Assembly: GCF_002288305.1 (NCBI RefSeq) | Contig: NZ_CP016779.1 | Span: forward strand, 496,001 to 560,000 | Source of the DNA: Candidatus Nanopelagicus abundans | GTDB taxonomy: Bacteria > Actinomycetota > Actinomycetes > Nanopelagicales > Nanopelagicaceae | DNA: 64,000 bases | Reading direction: 5' to 3' | In this document: positions 1 to 7,603 of the stretch, in pieces | Position numbering within the stretch: position 1 is the stretch's first letter | Layout of the letters: each line of letters starts with the position of its first letter | Notes under the pieces: generated by a model | The model's database searches: none | Told to the model about the DNA's origin: nothing | What the model saw: only the letters and a program-made list of their open reading frames with translations | Translations under genes and position numbers: made by a program

Positions 1-251
1 CCATCGATATCGCGCTCCATAGTCATTTCAAACAAGATTGCGCCAACAATGCGATCGCTAGTAAAGACTGGGGATTTAATTAAACGAGAGCGCATCTTAT
101 GAATGAGATCAAACATTGCGGGCTCACCTGAGTACTCAGATTCATCTATGCCATAAAGTTTAAGTGCCTTTGGCGTACTACCACCGCTTTGATCAAGTGC
201 TGCGATAAATCCTTTGCCAGCCTTTACTTTTTCAAGCATATCTTTATTCAT
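1..251 (-). CDS. fda: Class I fructose-bisphosphate aldolase, N-terminal part (runs off the window)
   Basis: Translating the minus strand from an ATG at 251 gives 83 residues before the window edge. They begin [20 protein letters not shown] and continue with [10 protein letters not shown]. This is the N terminus of the bacterial single-domain class I aldolase (Fda type, as in staphylococci), which uses a lysine Schiff base to cleave fructose 1,6-bisphosphate to DHAP and glyceraldehyde 3-phosphate in the cytoplasm. The catalytic lysine lies outside the window. An AGAGGA ribosome binding site sits 5 nt before the ATG. A TATACT -10-like hexamer lies upstream at 333-338 on this strand, but I find no good -35, so the promoter is uncertain. 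The identity is firm from the N-terminal signature. Confidence 0.88.
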   Translation of the reverse strand, partial: MNKDMLEKVKAGKGFIAALDQSGGSTPKALKLYGIDESEYSGEPAMFDLIHKMRSRLIKSPVFTSDRIVGAILFEMTMERDID

Positions 252-361
252 AATTGTCCTCTTCACTCCGTTAATCAAAATTATTTGCCTGCACACATCA
301 TTGTTGGCAGTGCCTTAATCCTAGTAGATAGGAGTATAAATCTACAAAACAACCGTACTGG

Positions 362-1213
362 TTAGTTTTTTAAGAATTCAATTAGGCCCCCACTGGCCTG
401 TGCTAATCGCTTGTACTCAAGCATCTGTGGGTCAAGTGATTGCAAAGTTTTTATAAACTCAGCAGTAGCTTGTGGGTCTTCTTTAATCCATTTAAATGGT
501 TCACTTCGATTTCGAATTGTAAAAAGTAAAAACTGATTAGATTCTGATTTTGTTAGTGTTTGTCGCTCAGTGCGCCACCAGTAATCAGAAATCTCAACTT
601 TATGTGGCGTATAGGTTGGTTCATGCAACTCTTCGGTTTCATGCAGTGACCAGTTGCGCCGCCAAACTGGGCGTTCTGGTTTAATTTTATTAAAAGTATC
701 AACCATTAATGGCTGAAGTGCTCCGTGATATCCCGGTACCGGTTCGTGTATTGCATCAATATTTTTTCCAATTTTTTCAAGAAGTTTCCAACGAGAAGGA
801 AATATCACAACACCAGCAACTAAGTTCCAAGAGGAGTTTTCATAGGACAGTAAGCACAAATCTTCGGCAATAACCCGTGCTAATTGCACAAATGGATGAT
901 CTTCTAACAAGTTAACAGAAATACCTGTTGGTTTATGGGTTATCTGATCATCGTCAACCACATAATCTGAATGAAACTTACCTAGGTTATCTTTTAAAGC
1001 TCTTGCATAGGTAAGTGCGGCTTCTTCATATCCCGCTACTTCTTTGAAAACTATATTTCGTTTTGTTTCTAATAGCTCATTACGTTGCTTTAGTTGCTCT
1101 ACTAAATCTGATCCAACCTCAATCCAATTTGCAGGATCTAATTCACGCAAACCTAAACTTAATCGAAATGGTTTCCCATCTTTAGGTGGGGGATAGATGA
1201 ATCTGGTACTCAT
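362..1213 (-). CDS. Haem-dependent oxidative N-demethylase-like protein (DUF3445)
   Basis: A 283-residue protein with the signature stretches of the DUF3445/HDOD family: FPSRWKLLEKIG followed by HEPVPGY at about 138-162, RRNWSLHE at 185-192, RTERQTL at 214-220 and FTIR at 231-234. Characterised family members are haem-containing N-demethylases that act on small methylated amines, so a role in methylamine or other N-methyl nitrogen use is possible here. The substrate cannot be read from sequence. No signal peptide or membrane segment is visible, so it should be cytoplasmic. It starts 10 nt after the CCA end of tRNA-Val on the same strand. No Shine-Dalgarno sequence is present, but CATAAT sits exactly 6 nt before the ATG. 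Family assignment is good; in vivo role is unknown. Confidence 0.8.
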   Translation of the reverse strand: MSTRFIYPPPKDGKPFRLSLGLRELDPANWIEVGSDLVEQLKQRNELLETKRNIVFKEVAGYEEAALTYARALKDNLGKFHSDYVVDDDQITHKPTGISVNLLEDHPFVQLARVIAEDLCLLSYENSSWNLVAGVVIFPSRWKLLEKIGKNIDAIHEPVPGYHGALQPLMVDTFNKIKPERPVWRRNWSLHETEELHEPTYTPHKVEISDYWWRTERQTLTKSESNQFLLFTIRNRSEPFKWIKEDPQATAEFIKTLQSLDPQMLEYKRLAQASGGLIEFLKN

Positions 1214-1219
1214 TACGCA

Positions 1220-1225
1220 ATTATG
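1220..1225 (-). promoter_or_regulatory. Possible -10 element (CATAAT) for leaderless DUF3445 gene
   Basis: On the minus strand CATAAT is separated by 6 nt from the ATG at 1213. Its first two bases are the last two of the encoded tRNA CCA end. Either a promoter embedded at the tRNA 3' end makes a leaderless mRNA, or tRNA 3' processing releases an mRNA with a 10-nt leader. No clear -35 is seen. Confidence 0.35.
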
Positions 1226-1298
1226 GTGGACGATACTGGGATCGAACCAGTGACCCCTTCCATGTCAAGGAAGTACGCTACCGCTGCGCTAATCGTCC
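1224..1298 (-). tRNA. tRNA-Val (anticodon GAC), CCA encoded
   Basis: On the minus strand the 7-bp acceptor stem is GGACGAT/ATCGTCC, the anticodon stem CTTCC/GGAAG encloses the loop TTGACAT with anticodon GAC, and the T arm contains GGTTCGATCC. The discriminator A is followed by an encoded CCA at 1226-1224. It reads valine codons GUC and GUU. It is immediately upstream of the DUF3445 gene and may be co-transcribed with it. Confidence 0.95.
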
Positions 1299-1312
1299 GT
1301 AATTAAATTCTA

Positions 1313-1654
1313 CTAGCGACCGAAATCATCCTCAACACGTTCAATATCATCCTCGCCAAAGTAGCTACCAGTTTGTACTTCAATAAATATCAATTCAGTA
1401 TTTCCTGTGTTGTGCACTCGATGAAGCACGCCCTGAGGAACCGCAATCACAGAGCCGGGGGATATTGGTGAAATTTTTCCATCAAGGGTTACCTCACCCG
1501 TTCCTTGGGTGATATACCAATGCTCACTTCGTTTTTGATGGCGTTGATATGAAAGACGTTTACCAATTGCAACGTGAATTGATTTAACCTTGTATGTAGC
1601 GCCCTCTTGCAGCACCTCATACCTGCCCCAAGGCCGCTCTGATTTTTCTAGCAT
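1313..1654 (-). CDS. Stand-alone cupin mannose-6-phosphate isomerase (type II C-terminal domain)
   Basis: A 113-residue single cupin matching the C-terminal isomerase half of bifunctional type II enzymes (ManC/AlgA), here without the GDP-mannose pyrophosphorylase half. Diagnostic stretches are HQKRSEHWYI (39-48, metal-binding side chains), GTGEV (51-55), PQGVLHRVHN (73-82) and the terminal IEVQTGSYFGEDDIER (91-106). It should interconvert fructose 6-phosphate and mannose 6-phosphate, feeding mannose to PIM lipids and polysaccharides. It is transcribed divergently from a type I isomerase gene, with only 29 nt between the two start codons. There is no ribosome binding site, but a -10 hexamer lies 6 nt before the ATG, so the mRNA is probably leaderless. 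A regulatory or sugar-sensing cupin role cannot be excluded. Confidence 0.8.
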   Translation of the reverse strand: MLEKSERPWGRYEVLQEGATYKVKSIHVAIGKRLSYQRHQKRSEHWYITQGTGEVTLDGKISPISPGSVIAVPQGVLHRVHNTGNTELIFIEVQTGSYFGEDDIERVEDDFGR

Positions 1655-1683
1655 GGAAATACTTTAACCCCTAAACTACCAAC
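1655..1683. promoter_or_regulatory. Back-to-back leaderless promoters of the two isomerase genes
   Basis: The 29-nt space holds two outward-facing -10 elements. TAAAGT on the minus strand (1666-1661) is followed by 6 nt and then the cupin ATG. TAAACT on the plus strand (1672-1677) is followed by 6 nt and then the manA ATG. Transcription should start at or next to each A of ATG. Each -35 region would lie inside the opposite gene. No Shine-Dalgarno sequence is seen on either side. Confidence 0.55.
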
Positions 1684-2700
1684 ATGAGCAATTTAGAAGT
1701 TAAGCCCTCAAAATTACCCTCAAATCAATTCGACCATTTCTATAAGGGTGGTTATCGAATCGGTAAGTTGCGAAATGGCCCAGGTGGCCCGATGCGGCCG
1801 GAAGAGTGGATTGGTTCTACAACTACTAGATTTGGTGAATTAGTAAACGGACTTTCAAAGTTATCTGATGGCGGCTTGCTTAAAGATGCAGTTAACGCAG
1901 ATCCCAGTGCTTGGCTTGGTCAAAAGCATGTTGAAAAGTTTGGCGTCTCTACTGAGGTTTTAGTTAAGTTATTAGATCCAGATCAACGCCTGCCAGTTCA
2001 TTATCATCCAGATCAAAGATTTGCTAAAGAAAAGTTACATTTAAATCATGGCAAGACTGAAGCCTGGATTATTTTAGAGGCACCAGCGGGAGCACGGGTT
2101 GGACTTGGATTTAGCAAGCAGATGGATAAATCTGAGGTTGCCAAGTTAGTTAAGGCTCATGACTCAGATGCATTATTAGATTCATTGGTATTTAAAGAGG
2201 TAAAGCCAGGGGATGCGGTATTTGTTCCAGCAGGAGTTGCACACGCAATTGAGGCAGGAATTTTTGTATTAGAACTACAAGAGCCTACTGATCTGTCAAT
2301 TTTACTTGAGTGGGATGGCTTTGCAGTAGATGGAGATAAGGATGGTCATTTAAACCTTGGCTATGAAACAGCATTAGATGCGTTGAGATTATCACCATTA
2401 ACTAAAGCTGAAAATGATGAAATCTTTACTGGCTTTGATAGCTCCTCGCCAAAATCACACTCTATTTTTAAATCAGTTGCTAATCCGTTCTTTCGAGCAG
2501 ATTACTTAACAGGAGATGAGCAAAAAGTTGAGGCAGGATTTGGAATTTTCCTTTGTCTATCTGGTGAGGGTGAGTTAGTTTTTGAAAACTCTGGAAACCT
2601 TTCAGTTAAATCTGGGGATGCGGTAGTTATTCCGTTTGCTGCTGGATCTTTTACAGTTAGTAACTGTGTTGGAATTTTGTCGAGGCCTCCAGCTGCTTAA
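1684..2700 (+). CDS. manA: Mannose-6-phosphate isomerase, class I (cupin, zinc-dependent)
   Basis: A 338-residue type I phosphomannose isomerase. It shows the metal-binding LPVHYHPDQ (103-111) and HLNHGKTEAW (119-128), then PAGVAHAIEAG (182-192) that closes the active site, and a C-terminal cupin half. It interconverts mannose 6-phosphate and fructose 6-phosphate in the cytoplasm. The product supplies GDP-mannose for the PIM glycolipids made by the pgsA-pimA cluster about 6 kb downstream. It is divergent from a stand-alone type II isomerase cupin, so two unrelated enzymes for the same reaction are neighbours. The ATG at 1684 is chosen because a TAAACT -10 ends 6 nt before it and there is no upstream in-frame extension with a ribosome binding site. 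Confidence 0.88.
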   Translation: MSNLEVKPSKLPSNQFDHFYKGGYRIGKLRNGPGGPMRPEEWIGSTTTRFGELVNGLSKLSDGGLLKDAVNADPSAWLGQKHVEKFGVSTEVLVKLLDPDQRLPVHYHPDQRFAKEKLHLNHGKTEAWIILEAPAGARVGLGFSKQMDKSEVAKLVKAHDSDALLDSLVFKEVKPGDAVFVPAGVAHAIEAGIFVLELQEPTDLSILLEWDGFAVDGDKDGHLNLGYETALDALRLSPLTKAENDEIFTGFDSSSPKSHSIFKSVANPFFRADYLTGDEQKVEAGFGIFLCLSGEGELVFENSGNLSVKSGDAVVIPFAAGSFTVSNCVGILSRPPAA

Positions 2701-2706
2701 TAATTA

Positions 2707-2780
2707 TGGAGGTCGGAACGGGATTTGAACCCGTGTAGCGGGATTTGCAGTCCCGAGCCTCGCCTCTCGGCCATCCGACC
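2707..2780 (-). tRNA. tRNA-Cys (anticodon GCA), CCA encoded
   Basis: The minus strand folds with acceptor GGTCGGA/TCCGACC, anticodon stem CGGGA/TCCCG around CTGCAAA (anticodon GCA) and T arm GGTTCAAATCC. The discriminator base is U, as is typical for tRNA-Cys, followed by encoded CCA. It lies 40 nt downstream of tRNA-Gly on the same strand, so the two are probably co-transcribed. Its 3' end is 6 nt from the manA stop codon, and the two genes are convergent. Confidence 0.96.
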
Positions 2781-2820
2781 TAGCTTTGCTTTCGCAGATG
2801 AAACTTTATAACTCTTTGAG

Positions 2821-2893
2821 AGCGGACGACCGGGTTCGAACCGGCGACCTGAACCTTGGCAAGGTTCCGCGCTACCAACTGCGCTACGTCCGC
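2821..2893 (-). tRNA. tRNA-Gly (anticodon GCC), no encoded CCA
   Basis: The minus strand gives acceptor GCGGACG/CGTCCGC, anticodon stem GAACC/GGTTC with loop TTGCCAA (anticodon GCC) and T arm CGGTTCGAACCCG. The gene ends at the discriminator; the next bases are CTC, so CCA must be added post-transcriptionally. This differs from the encoded CCA of the neighbouring Cys and Val tRNAs. It reads GGC and GGU codons. Confidence 0.95.
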
Positions 2894-2907
2894 GAAGTGC
2901 GAGGTGA

Positions 2908-2938
2908 AATCTATCGCATCTAGGACTTGCCTGCACAA
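2908..2938 (-). promoter_or_regulatory. Possible promoter of the tRNA-Gly/Cys unit
   Basis: On the minus strand TTGTGC (2938-2933) and TAGATT (2913-2908) are 19 nt apart. They would start transcription a few bases before the tRNA-Gly 5' end at 2893. Both hexamers are imperfect, so this is tentative. Confidence 0.3.
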
Positions 2939-2972
2939 TTGAATATTAGCTACCAGCGGGCGGTGCTAGCGG

Positions 2973-2978
2973 TAGCGT
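2973..2978 (+). promoter_or_regulatory. -10 element (TAGCGT) for leaderless pabB
   Basis: TAGCGT is followed by 6 nt and the pabB ATG at 2985. There is no Shine-Dalgarno sequence in the 20 nt before the ATG. The element fits the leaderless pattern seen at other operon heads in this window. A -35 is not evident. Confidence 0.4.
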
Positions 2979-2984
2979 TCAAAC

Positions 2985-3971
2985 ATGGATAACACAGGTG
3001 CACTCTTTTGGATGGGTGATCGCCTTGCCAGTAATTGTGTTGAAATCTCAAATGATCCAAGCTCTCTTGCTAAGCCAGGATTTTGGGCAGTAGTAAATAC
3101 CTTTGAAGGTAAGTGGATCTGCGCAAGATTTGCAACAGTTATTAACGCTCCATTACCTGAAATGCCCTGGCAGGGAATAACTACACCTTGGTTATCATCT
3201 CAATCTAAAAGTACTTATGAAGATAATGTCAGATTAATTAAGGAAAAGATTGCTGATGGTGATATTTATCAAGTAAACCTTTGTCGCATTTTAAGCACAA
3301 ATTGTGATCAATCCCTACAAGGCCTTGCCGTTAATTTGCAATCAAATAATCCAGCTCCATTTGCTAGTTATCTTAAACTCGACGGAATTGAGATTGCCTC
3401 GGCTTCACCTGAATTATTTTTAGAGAAAAAAGATGCGGTGATTAAATCAACTCCGATTAAAGGAACTGCAAAGACAGATTCATTTGGTGAAAAAGACAGG
3501 GCTGAGAATGTAATGATTGTTGATTTAATGCGCAATGATTTTGGTGCAATTTGTGAGCCAGGAAGCGTGGATGTACCAAGACTACTTGCAACCCAATCTC
3601 ATCCAGGTTTGTTTCACTTAGTTTCTGATGTCGTAGGAAAATTACGGAAAGATGTCACTTGGCCAGATATTGCCAAAGCCCTCCTACCTGCAGGCTCAAT
3701 TAGTGGGGCGCCAAAATCATCCGCAATTAAAAGTATAAAACAAATTGAATCAGTAGAGCGTGGCCCATATTGTGGTGTTATTGGCTGGGTTGAAAATGAT
3801 CAAGCACTACTATCAGTTGGAATTAGAATATTTTGGTCATTAGCAGATGGGCAGATTAACTTTGGAACAGGTGCTGGTATTACCTATCAGAGTGATCCAA
3901 CAAGTGAATGGGAAGAGACGGCCCTTAAGGCAGCTCGCTTAATAGCTATTGCGTCCGGGGTATCAGTATGA
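2985..3971 (+). CDS. pabB: Aminodeoxychorismate synthase component I
   Basis: A 328-residue chorismate-binding enzyme. Visible motifs are SASPELF (139-145), STPIKGT (155-161), DLMRNDFG (180-187), PAGSISGAPK (235-244) and GAGITYQSDP (296-305). The PIKGT lysine is typical of PabB, where anthranilate synthase TrpE has PIAGT, so para-aminobenzoate synthesis is favoured. It makes 4-amino-4-deoxychorismate from chorismate for folate. The protein is short for the family (about 450) because the N-terminal non-catalytic part is reduced. No glutamine amidotransferase partner (PabA) is encoded nearby. The pabC start overlaps its stop by 4 nt, which supports one operon with the lyase. Confidence 0.87.
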   Translation: MDNTGALFWMGDRLASNCVEISNDPSSLAKPGFWAVVNTFEGKWICARFATVINAPLPEMPWQGITTPWLSSQSKSTYEDNVRLIKEKIADGDIYQVNLCRILSTNCDQSLQGLAVNLQSNNPAPFASYLKLDGIEIASASPELFLEKKDAVIKSTPIKGTAKTDSFGEKDRAENVMIVDLMRNDFGAICEPGSVDVPRLLATQSHPGLFHLVSDVVGKLRKDVTWPDIAKALLPAGSISGAPKSSAIKSIKQIESVERGPYCGVIGWVENDQALLSVGIRIFWSLADGQINFGTGAGITYQSDPTSEWEETALKAARLIAIASGVSV

Positions 3972-4738
3972 AGTTACTAGTTAACGGTGAAATACAAAGT
4001 GCTGCAGTAAGTTTGCCATATTCGCTAAGCCTGCTTAGAGGTGATGGCTTATTTGAAACAATCTTAACTGTTGATGAAAAAGTGATTGCTTGGCAAAGGC
4101 ATTACGATCGCTTAAGTAAGAGCGCTGAGAGATTACTAATTATGCTGCCAGCTAAGATAGATATTGAACTTGGTATTACCAAAATATTGCAAGGCTGCGT
4201 CGGGCAATCTCGAATGCGTCTTAGCGTGTTATCAGATGGCCAATGGTTTATAACAGTTGAACCAGAGACTATTTCAGATAAGCCAATTGCATTAATGCGG
4301 GCCATGGGCGTGAAGAGTTCAAATGCTTCTTTAAGTGGAGTTAAATCAATCTCTTATGGAGAATCACTTTTAGTAGTTAGAAATGCACAGCAGTTGGGAT
4401 TTGATGATGGGATTTTGTTAAATGAGAATGGTCATGTTGTTGAAACCGCTTTTTCTAATTTATTAATTCTTACCTCTGATGGTTGGCTAACCCCAGATCT
4501 AAAAACCGGATGTTTGCCAGGAATAACCAGGGAGCTTTTAATTAAATGGTTTGATGTGAAAGAGGGTCTATTTAACTTTGAGCAGCTGCTAGCGGCCAAG
4601 GCGGTGTATCTGACCTCATCAATTCGGTTAATTCAACCAGTTAGTAAGGTCGAAGATCAGTTGTTTGGTGAGAGTTTGATTGGAATTCAATTAATTACGC
4701 AATTTAGTCAGCGGCTATTTAGTAACATTAATCCATGA
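3968..4738 (+). CDS. pabC: Aminodeoxychorismate lyase (class IV PLP aminotransferase fold)
   Basis: A 256-residue fold-type IV PLP protein with GDGLFET (25-31), the probable PLP-binding lysine K126 in GVKSISYGES, and ETAFSNLL (159-166) before a phosphate-binding GCLPGITR loop. It should eliminate pyruvate from aminodeoxychorismate to give para-aminobenzoate, completing the step begun by PabB. It overlaps pabB by 4 nt and the next gene by 4 nt, so translation is probably coupled. A branched-chain or D-amino-acid aminotransferase has the same fold, but the pabB neighbour makes PabC the better call. Confidence 0.83.
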   Translation: MKLLVNGEIQSAAVSLPYSLSLLRGDGLFETILTVDEKVIAWQRHYDRLSKSAERLLIMLPAKIDIELGITKILQGCVGQSRMRLSVLSDGQWFITVEPETISDKPIALMRAMGVKSSNASLSGVKSISYGESLLVVRNAQQLGFDDGILLNENGHVVETAFSNLLILTSDGWLTPDLKTGCLPGITRELLIKWFDVKEGLFNFEQLLAAKAVYLTSSIRLIQPVSKVEDQLFGESLIGIQLITQFSQRLFSNINP

Positions 4739-5028
4739 GTCCAATCCTAAAAAGAGTTTTAGTTGGGGTAGTTGGTGGGCTGATCACAATACTTGGCGTG
4801 GTTGCATTAATCGCTCCTGGGCCTGGATGGTTAATTATTTTTGCTGGACTTGGAATCTTAGGTACTGAGTTTGCATGGGCAGCGAGAGCGTTGAAAACCG
4901 CAAAAGGTGTTGCAAATAGAGCTATTGATTCTACAAAGATTGCTAAGCGTCAGAAGTTGCTAATCTTTGCAGTAATTGCATTCACCGCACTAGCTTTACT
5001 AGTTATTTGGTATGGATATCTACGGTAA
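4735..5028 (+). CDS. Small PGPGW-motif membrane protein (TIGR02611 type)
   Basis: A 97-residue protein with two hydrophobic segments, about residues 8-42 (possibly hairpin-like) and 73-92, and the family motif APGPGW at 27-32. Proteins of this kind are conserved in Actinobacteria and have no established function. It begins on the last bases of pabC (4-nt overlap), so it is co-transcribed with the folate genes, but that may be incidental. It is the last gene before the separately promoted thrS. Confidence 0.72.
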   Translation: MSPILKRVLVGVVGGLITILGVVALIAPGPGWLIIFAGLGILGTEFAWAARALKTAKGVANRAIDSTKIAKRQKLLIFAVIAFTALALLVIWYGYLR

Positions 5029-5054
5029 TAACTCACCTTTACACTCCGCTTTGC

Positions 5055-5060
5055 TAACCT
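5055..5060 (+). promoter_or_regulatory. -10 element (TAACCT) for thrS
   Basis: TAACCT is followed by AGGGGT and then the thrS ATG at 5067, a 6-nt spacing that predicts a leaderless mRNA. The AGGGG could look like a ribosome binding site, but it would lie at or before the transcription start. No T-box or other leader structure fits in the 38-nt gap. Confidence 0.42.
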
Positions 5061-5066
5061 AGGGGT

Positions 5067-7061
5067 ATGTCTTCTCAGATCAAGATTTCCGTAGATGGTA
5101 AATCTATCCAGGTCGCCTCTGATCAACGACCAACTCATTTATTTGAAGGCAAAAATGACGTAGTAGTTTGCCGAATTAATGGTGAACTGGCAGATCTTTG
5201 GAGTGAGTTATCAGATGGAGATGTGGTTGAGTCAGTCTTAATTGATTCAGAGGATGGTTTAAATGTTCTGCGCCATTCAACTGCGCATGTTTTAGCTCAA
5301 GCAGTACAAGAAGTATTCGCAGATACAAAACTAGGTATTGGTCCACCTATACGAGATGGTTTCTATTATGACTTTGATCCAAAAAATCCATTCACGCCAT
5401 CTGACTTGGAAAAACTAGAAACTGCAATGCGAAAGATTGTTAAAGCTGGTCAACGCTTTAAAAGGCGAGTAGTTACTGAAAAAGAGGCACTTGCTGAATT
5501 AAAGAGTGAACCATATAAGTGCGAATTGATTGGCTTAAAATCAGTGAGTACTGAGGATGGATCTAATGTTGAAGTTGGTGGTGCTCAGTTAACAATTTAT
5601 GACAATCTAGGGCGAGATGGAAATGCTGTGTGGAGTGATCTGTGTCGTGGTCCTCATCTTCCCTCTACAAAACATATCCCAGCATTTAAGTTAATGAGAG
5701 CAGCTGGTGCATATTGGCGAGGATCTGAAAAAAATCCAATGCTACAAAGAATTTATGGAACTGCTTGGCCAACCCAGCAAGGGCAAGATGATTATCTAAA
5801 TATGCTGGCGGAAGCTGAAAAGCGTGATCACCGCAAGTTAGGTGCAGAGTTAGATCTATTTTCATTTCCAGAGGAAATTGGTTCAGGGCTTGCTGTATTT
5901 CATCCAAAGGGTGGAATCATTCGAAAGGTAATGGAGGACTACTCCAGAAAGCGACATGAAGAAGAAGATTATCAATTTGTTTACTCACCTCATTTAACAA
6001 AGGCATCATTATTTGAAACATCAGGGCACTTGCAGTGGTATGCCGACGGTATGTATCCGCCAATGGTGATGGATGAAGAATTTCATGCCGATGGCACAAT
6101 TAAAAAAGCTGGTCAAAAGTATTACATGAAGCCAATGAATTGCCCGTTTCATAACTTAATATATAAATCAACACCAAAGTCATACCGAGATCTACCACTT
6201 AGATTATTTGAATTTGGCACGGTATATCGTTATGAAAAATCAGGCGTAGTTCATGGCATAACTAGGGCACGCGGCTTTACCCAAGATGATGCTCATATCT
6301 ACTGCACCAAAGAGCAGATGGGTGATGAGTTAGATTCACTTCTAACCTTCGTACTTAACTTATTAAGAGATTATGGGTTAACAGATTTCTACTTAGAGTT
6401 ATCAACTAGAAATCCGGAAAAATCAGTTGGTGAAGATAAGGATTGGCAAGATGCCACTGAGGCACTACGCCTTGCTGCAGAGAAACAAAAACTAGAGTTA
6501 GTTTTAGATCCAGGTGGGGCAGCTTTTTATGGACCAAAGGTTTCAGTGCAGGCACGAGATGCAATTGGGCGAACTTGGCAGATGTCAACGATTCAAGTTG
6601 ATTTTCAATTACCACAACGTTTTGATTTAGGTTATGCAGCCTCTGATGGATCTAGTAAAGCCCCAGTAATGATTCACCGAGCTTTATTTGGTTCTATTGA
6701 AAGATTCTTTGGTGTTTTAACCGAGCACTATGCAGGTGCTTTCCCGCCATGGCTTGCCCCCGTTCAGGTGCGAGCTATTCCAGTTGCTGATTCATTTATT
6801 CCTTATCTTTCTGATGTTGTTAAAGAGTTTAAGAAGGCTGGTATTCGTGTCGATATTGATAGTTCAGATGATCGCATGCAGAAGAAGGTTAGAAATGCTC
6901 AACTTGAAAAGATTCCTTTTATGATGATTGCCGGGGATGAAGATGTAGCTGTGAAAGCGGTTTCTTTTAGGTATCGAAATGGTGAACAAAAAAATCAGAT
7001 TCCAATTAAAGATGCAATTGCTGAAGTTATAGCGATTGTTAAAGATCGTAAACAAATTTAA
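5067..7061 (+). CDS. thrS: Threonyl-tRNA synthetase
   Basis: A 664-residue class II synthetase of full length. The TGS domain (about 1-62) is followed by the editing domain with HSTAH (70-74) and CRGPH (193-197) that hydrolyses Ser-tRNA-Thr. The catalytic core contains [13 protein letters not shown] (351-363) with the zinc cysteine, and an anticodon-binding domain ends the protein. It charges tRNA-Thr in the cytoplasm. Its stop shares one base with the start of the HIT gene (TAATG). This thrS-HIT-pgsA order is conserved in Actinobacteria. Start choice rests on the conserved N terminus and the -10 hexamer 6 nt upstream. Confidence 0.97.
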   Translation: MSSQIKISVDGKSIQVASDQRPTHLFEGKNDVVVCRINGELADLWSELSDGDVVESVLIDSEDGLNVLRHSTAHVLAQAVQEVFADTKLGIGPPIRDGFYYDFDPKNPFTPSDLEKLETAMRKIVKAGQRFKRRVVTEKEALAELKSEPYKCELIGLKSVSTEDGSNVEVGGAQLTIYDNLGRDGNAVWSDLCRGPHLPSTKHIPAFKLMRAAGAYWRGSEKNPMLQRIYGTAWPTQQGQDDYLNMLAEAEKRDHRKLGAELDLFSFPEEIGSGLAVFHPKGGIIRKVMEDYSRKRHEEEDYQFVYSPHLTKASLFETSGHLQWYADGMYPPMVMDEEFHADGTIKKAGQKYYMKPMNCPFHNLIYKSTPKSYRDLPLRLFEFGTVYRYEKSGVVHGITRARGFTQDDAHIYCTKEQMGDELDSLLTFVLNLLRDYGLTDFYLELSTRNPEKSVGEDKDWQDATEALRLAAEKQKLELVLDPGGAAFYGPKVSVQARDAIGRTWQMSTIQVDFQLPQRFDLGYAASDGSSKAPVMIHRALFGSIERFFGVLTEHYAGAFPPWLAPVQVRAIPVADSFIPYLSDVVKEFKKAGIRVDIDSSDDRMQKKVRNAQLEKIPFMMIAGDEDVAVKAVSFRYRNGEQKNQIPIKDAIAEVIAIVKDRKQI

Positions 7062-7603
7062 TGTCAGATCAAGTAAATTCTGGTGGGGCAGGAATGCCAG
7101 ATAGTTGGCAAAGGCTTTGGGCTCCACATCGGATGTCCTACCTTGAAGGTGAAAATCGCCCACTTGCTGGAAATCAGATCTCTTGCCCGTTTTGCAGAAT
7201 CTCATCCCTATCTGATGAAGAGGCATTAATCGTTGCAAGAGGTAAAGAGGCATATGTTGTAATGAATCTTTACCCTTATAACGCAGGGCATTTATTAGTT
7301 TGTACATTTCGCCACGTAGCTGAATTACCGGAGCTAACAGAATCTGAGCGCAATGAGGTGCAAGCGTTAACCGTGCAAAGTATGAAGGTGCTGCGCAAGG
7401 TTAGTAATGCAGTTGGCTTTAACATTGGAATAAATCAGGGTGAGGTATCTGGCGCTGGTATTGCTGAACACTTTCACCAGCACATAGTTCCAAGATGGCG
7501 AGGTGATGCTAATTTTATGCCGATTATTGGTAAAACTAAGGTGATACCTAAGTTATTACAAGAAAGTAGAGAACAGCTATCTTCGGGTTGGAATCAGATC
7601 TAG
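7061..7603 (+). CDS. HIT-family nucleotide hydrolase/phosphorylase
   Basis: A 180-residue histidine-triad protein with the active-site HFHQHIV (137-143, His-x-His-x-His) and a CPFC pair at 42-45 in a probable metal-binding N-terminal loop. The C-terminal RWRGDANFMPIIG matches the actinobacterial diadenosine tetraphosphate (Ap4A) phosphorylase-like HIT proteins, such as the mycobacterial protein next to pgsA1. It should cleave dinucleoside polyphosphates. It is translationally coupled to thrS by TAATG, which is sensible because synthetases generate Ap4A. The exact activity (phosphorylase or hydrolase) is inferred from the family. Confidence 0.85.
   Translation: MSDQVNSGGAGMPDSWQRLWAPHRMSYLEGENRPLAGNQISCPFCRISSLSDEEALIVARGKEAYVVMNLYPYNAGHLLVCTFRHVAELPELTESERNEVQALTVQSMKVLRKVSNAVGFNIGINQGEVSGAGIAEHFHQHIVPRWRGDANFMPIIGKTKVIPKLLQESREQLSSGWNQI

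Noticed and set aside
2697-2936. 79-codon frame on the minus strand
   Set aside because: It runs through both the tRNA-Cys and tRNA-Gly genes; the codons are tRNA sequence.
5029-5066. T-box leader before thrS
   Set aside because: Only 38 nt separate the genes and the predicted transcript is leaderless, so no leader structure fits.
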